A stretch of 64,000 nt of DNA from Dromaius novaehollandiae (taxonomy: Eukaryota; Chordata; Aves; Casuariiformes; Dromaiidae), in the NCBI RefSeq assembly GCF_036370855.1, contig NC_088117.1, positions 1,364,001-1,428,000 on the forward strand. The letters run 5' to 3'. Below, one piece after another: positions 61,791 through 64,000 of the stretch (position 1 is its first letter; the number at the start of each line of letters is the position of its first letter). The notes beneath the pieces are model-generated. The model was not told the DNA's origin. It saw only the letters and a list, made by a program, of their open reading frames with translations, and ran no database searches. Made by a program: the position numbers and the translations under genes.

Positions 61791-64000
61791 CTATGAGAGC
61801 TTTCTACAGGGAAACCTGCACTGAAGGAGAAAGATTCAGGATTTCAAAGTTTTAAGCAGCCCTTAGACAGAAGGGGAAGCTTAGAGAGACTTAAACTTGA
61901 CATTAAAAGGGCACAGACCATAGTACTGGGTGAACTGTATTGCAAGATACATAGCTGCACTAAAGCAAAACTCTAAGGTTTCAATTCTGCAACACCCAAA
62001 TGCAGACAAAATAAGCCTAACTTTATGCAATAAACCACAAGCAATTAACGGTTCCTTTGCATCATCATTGAATTCCCCAATGCGAAACACTACCAAAACC
62101 CAGAGCAGAGAAGGTATTATAGTTACAACACTATTACTTGCTACCCGGCACCCTCCCAGCCCGTAACACTGATACCCATTGGAGAGGCAGCACTGCAAAA
62201 AGCCTTGGTGAGCTTTGCACACGGAGGCACACCTTCGGCAGCGCACGACCCAACTAACAGCATCCATTACAACGTTATAGGAGTCAGGGGCTACTCACCT
62301 TAGTTTCCTACTCTGCGTAAAAGAGGCGATTGCAAAGGAGATGCTTTCCTTTAGCGGAAACTTGACATGAGAAAAATACAGCCAGACATGGAATGGGGCT
62401 AGCGTAAGGCACACAGGCTACCACGTGGGTCTGGACAGGCCCACCTCAGCACCCTGTACCACCAGCGACAAGGCAAGGGCCCAGAGAGAAGGGGCTGTAG
62501 GAGGACATGTTTCAGCACCCCAGCTGGGGTAGGGGCTCTCTTCCCACTGGGACCTCACACAAGGGTGTCACCGGGCAGCCCAGGGTGCCTTCCTCAGAGG
62601 TGCTGTTTTAGCAGCCACTCCACTGTCCTGCGGCAGGGAAAGAGGGGAGAAAGTCACAGCTAAAGCTGAAACAGTAAGTGTAACCACAAGTGTGGATGCA
62701 GTTACACAGATCCTGCCTGTTCACTTTTCCCCTTTATCCCAGGGAAAGGGATGGCCAGTGCTATAGTCCTACTGAGCTCAACCAGAACAGGCAGCTGGTT
62801 CACTGAGCTGCAGGGAAAAGCCTCTCACTTTGCCAATCCATCCCTGAATGGATTTAATCTTGGCCTCTCCACAGTAACGATAAGCCTCTCATACAGCAAG
62901 ATAAATAGCAGCGTCCAAGTAAAGAAAAGCCCTTGACCATTAACATTGGCAAGAACATATTTGCTGTCACTTCAGCGATTAAGGATGAGGCCGGATGAGT
63001 CACTCTCCGATTATGCCCAACCACATTAAAAACCCATAGCACATGGACGTGGGAAGAAGGGCTCTGAATGTCACCATGCCACATTTGCTCCATGACTGAA
63101 CAAGTGCCCCAGAATGAGAGCACGAGATTGTCCAGAAAGGTGAAAAATATGCATCACCATCCAGTTGGCTCCAGCTACTTGCTGCTTTGGATGCAAATGA
63201 GTGCCCAGCTCACTTAAAGCTGCACTGCTTGTGCCCCGCCACTGCCTCACGGTACCAGCTAGGAAAGACAGCTACATCCTTCCTCTCTGCATCAAGGAGA
63301 TCTGCAGTCACCCAGGTAAGCAGACCTGGAGCTTTCCAAAAGTCTAAACAGCTTTGGACTGAAATTAAAGACTAATATATCAGGTTAGTAAAATCAGTCT
63401 GCTCAGCCACATCCCATATAGGGCTGTTTTAGATAAAGATGTTCTTCGGAAAACCCTCACCAGCAGAGCAATGCACTGAGCGACAGTGCAACTGTAGCAC
63501 ACGTGTTTATAGCCTGCTCCATAAACTGCTTCCATCCCAGTCCTATCTGGACTCATTGCTTCCTTGTGCTCCAAATCGTAGTATCCGTTATTCCTTACCT
63601 CAGCCTTGTGTTACTGCAGGGGTAGCATGGCTAGCACCTCTCGATTTGGCCTAACTGATGTGAACATTGTACTGAAGCAGTGTAATGCCTGGCTGGCAGG
63701 TTCCTTCAAGCTGAAGTTGACAGAAGAGTTTCCAGCAGAAAAACTAGGGGAGCGAAAAATTTTCAGGAAAAAAAAGCTTAAAAAGAAGTTCCCCCATGAG
63801 ACACTTCTAAACTGCTTGAACTGTTTCAAAAGGGCAACAAAATCATAAAAAAAAGCTAAATAATCTAGAACAGAAACCGGATAAGCTAACGTATTTCACA
63901 TTGATTTAAAACAAAGCTTCCTGAAAGCTTAACTCAGCATTTACTGTTTTCAATTCCACCCCAAAGCAGCATCTCTCCCATTATATCAATTCAGCCACCA

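Larger units (their letters stand above)
60292..64000 (-). other. UAP1L1 first visible intron, open to the right
   Basis: No sequence matching the N-terminal UAP1L1 exon was found on the minus strand, so this is intron. It contains the MIR-like and CR1 fragments and an A24 run at 61300-61323. Open frames to the right, such as that at 63606-63848, lack recognised similarity. Confidence 0.55.

Noticed and set aside
63606-63848. 80-codon plus frame with a Lys-rich tail
   Set aside because: It lies in a UAP1L1 intron, has no domain, and the Lys run reflects an A-rich stretch.

Overview
The window is nuclear DNA from a sauropsid vertebrate, most probably a bird. Its genes are broken into short exons with GT-AG introns and have clear vertebrate orthologs. 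It also carries 3' ends of CR1 retrotransposons (18141-18298, 60545-60740, 61717-61790), the dominant avian repeat. The gene set (DPP7, MAN1B1, UAP1L1) is linked on human 9q34.3, so this is a conserved syntenic block. No bacterial, phage, CRISPR or organellar sequence is seen.

Layout. 71-20570 (+): DPP7, a lysosomal dipeptidyl peptidase, missing only its 5' exon(s); eleven coding exons end at a TGA. Its 8.8-kb intron (8995-17751) contains, on the opposite strand, a complete four-exon BTB-BACK-Kelch gene (16679 down to 9975, 587 codons including stop). 20571-27080: tail-to-tail 3' region between DPP7 and MAN1B1. 27081-45522 (-): MAN1B1, complete, 13 coding exons, 674 aa, starting in a CpG island. 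45523-50941: spacer and the probable UAP1L1 3' UTR. 50942-60291 (-): UAP1L1, the last eight coding exons (409 aa); the N-terminal exon lies beyond the right edge. 60292-64000: UAP1L1 intron with repeat relics.

All exon junctions were set by hand from splice sites and reading phase; for every gene the exon lengths add up to an open frame that ends in a stop.

Functionally, MAN1B1 (trimming of one mannose from N-glycans for ER quality control) and UAP1L1 (UDP-GlcNAc pyrophosphorylase paralog) both belong to glycan metabolism, DPP7 is a lysosomal/vesicular exopeptidase, and the Kelch protein is probably a CUL3 ubiquitin-ligase adaptor. Nothing in the sequence shows that they act as a unit. The most unusual structure is the nested antisense Kelch gene. 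No new molecular system is evident.
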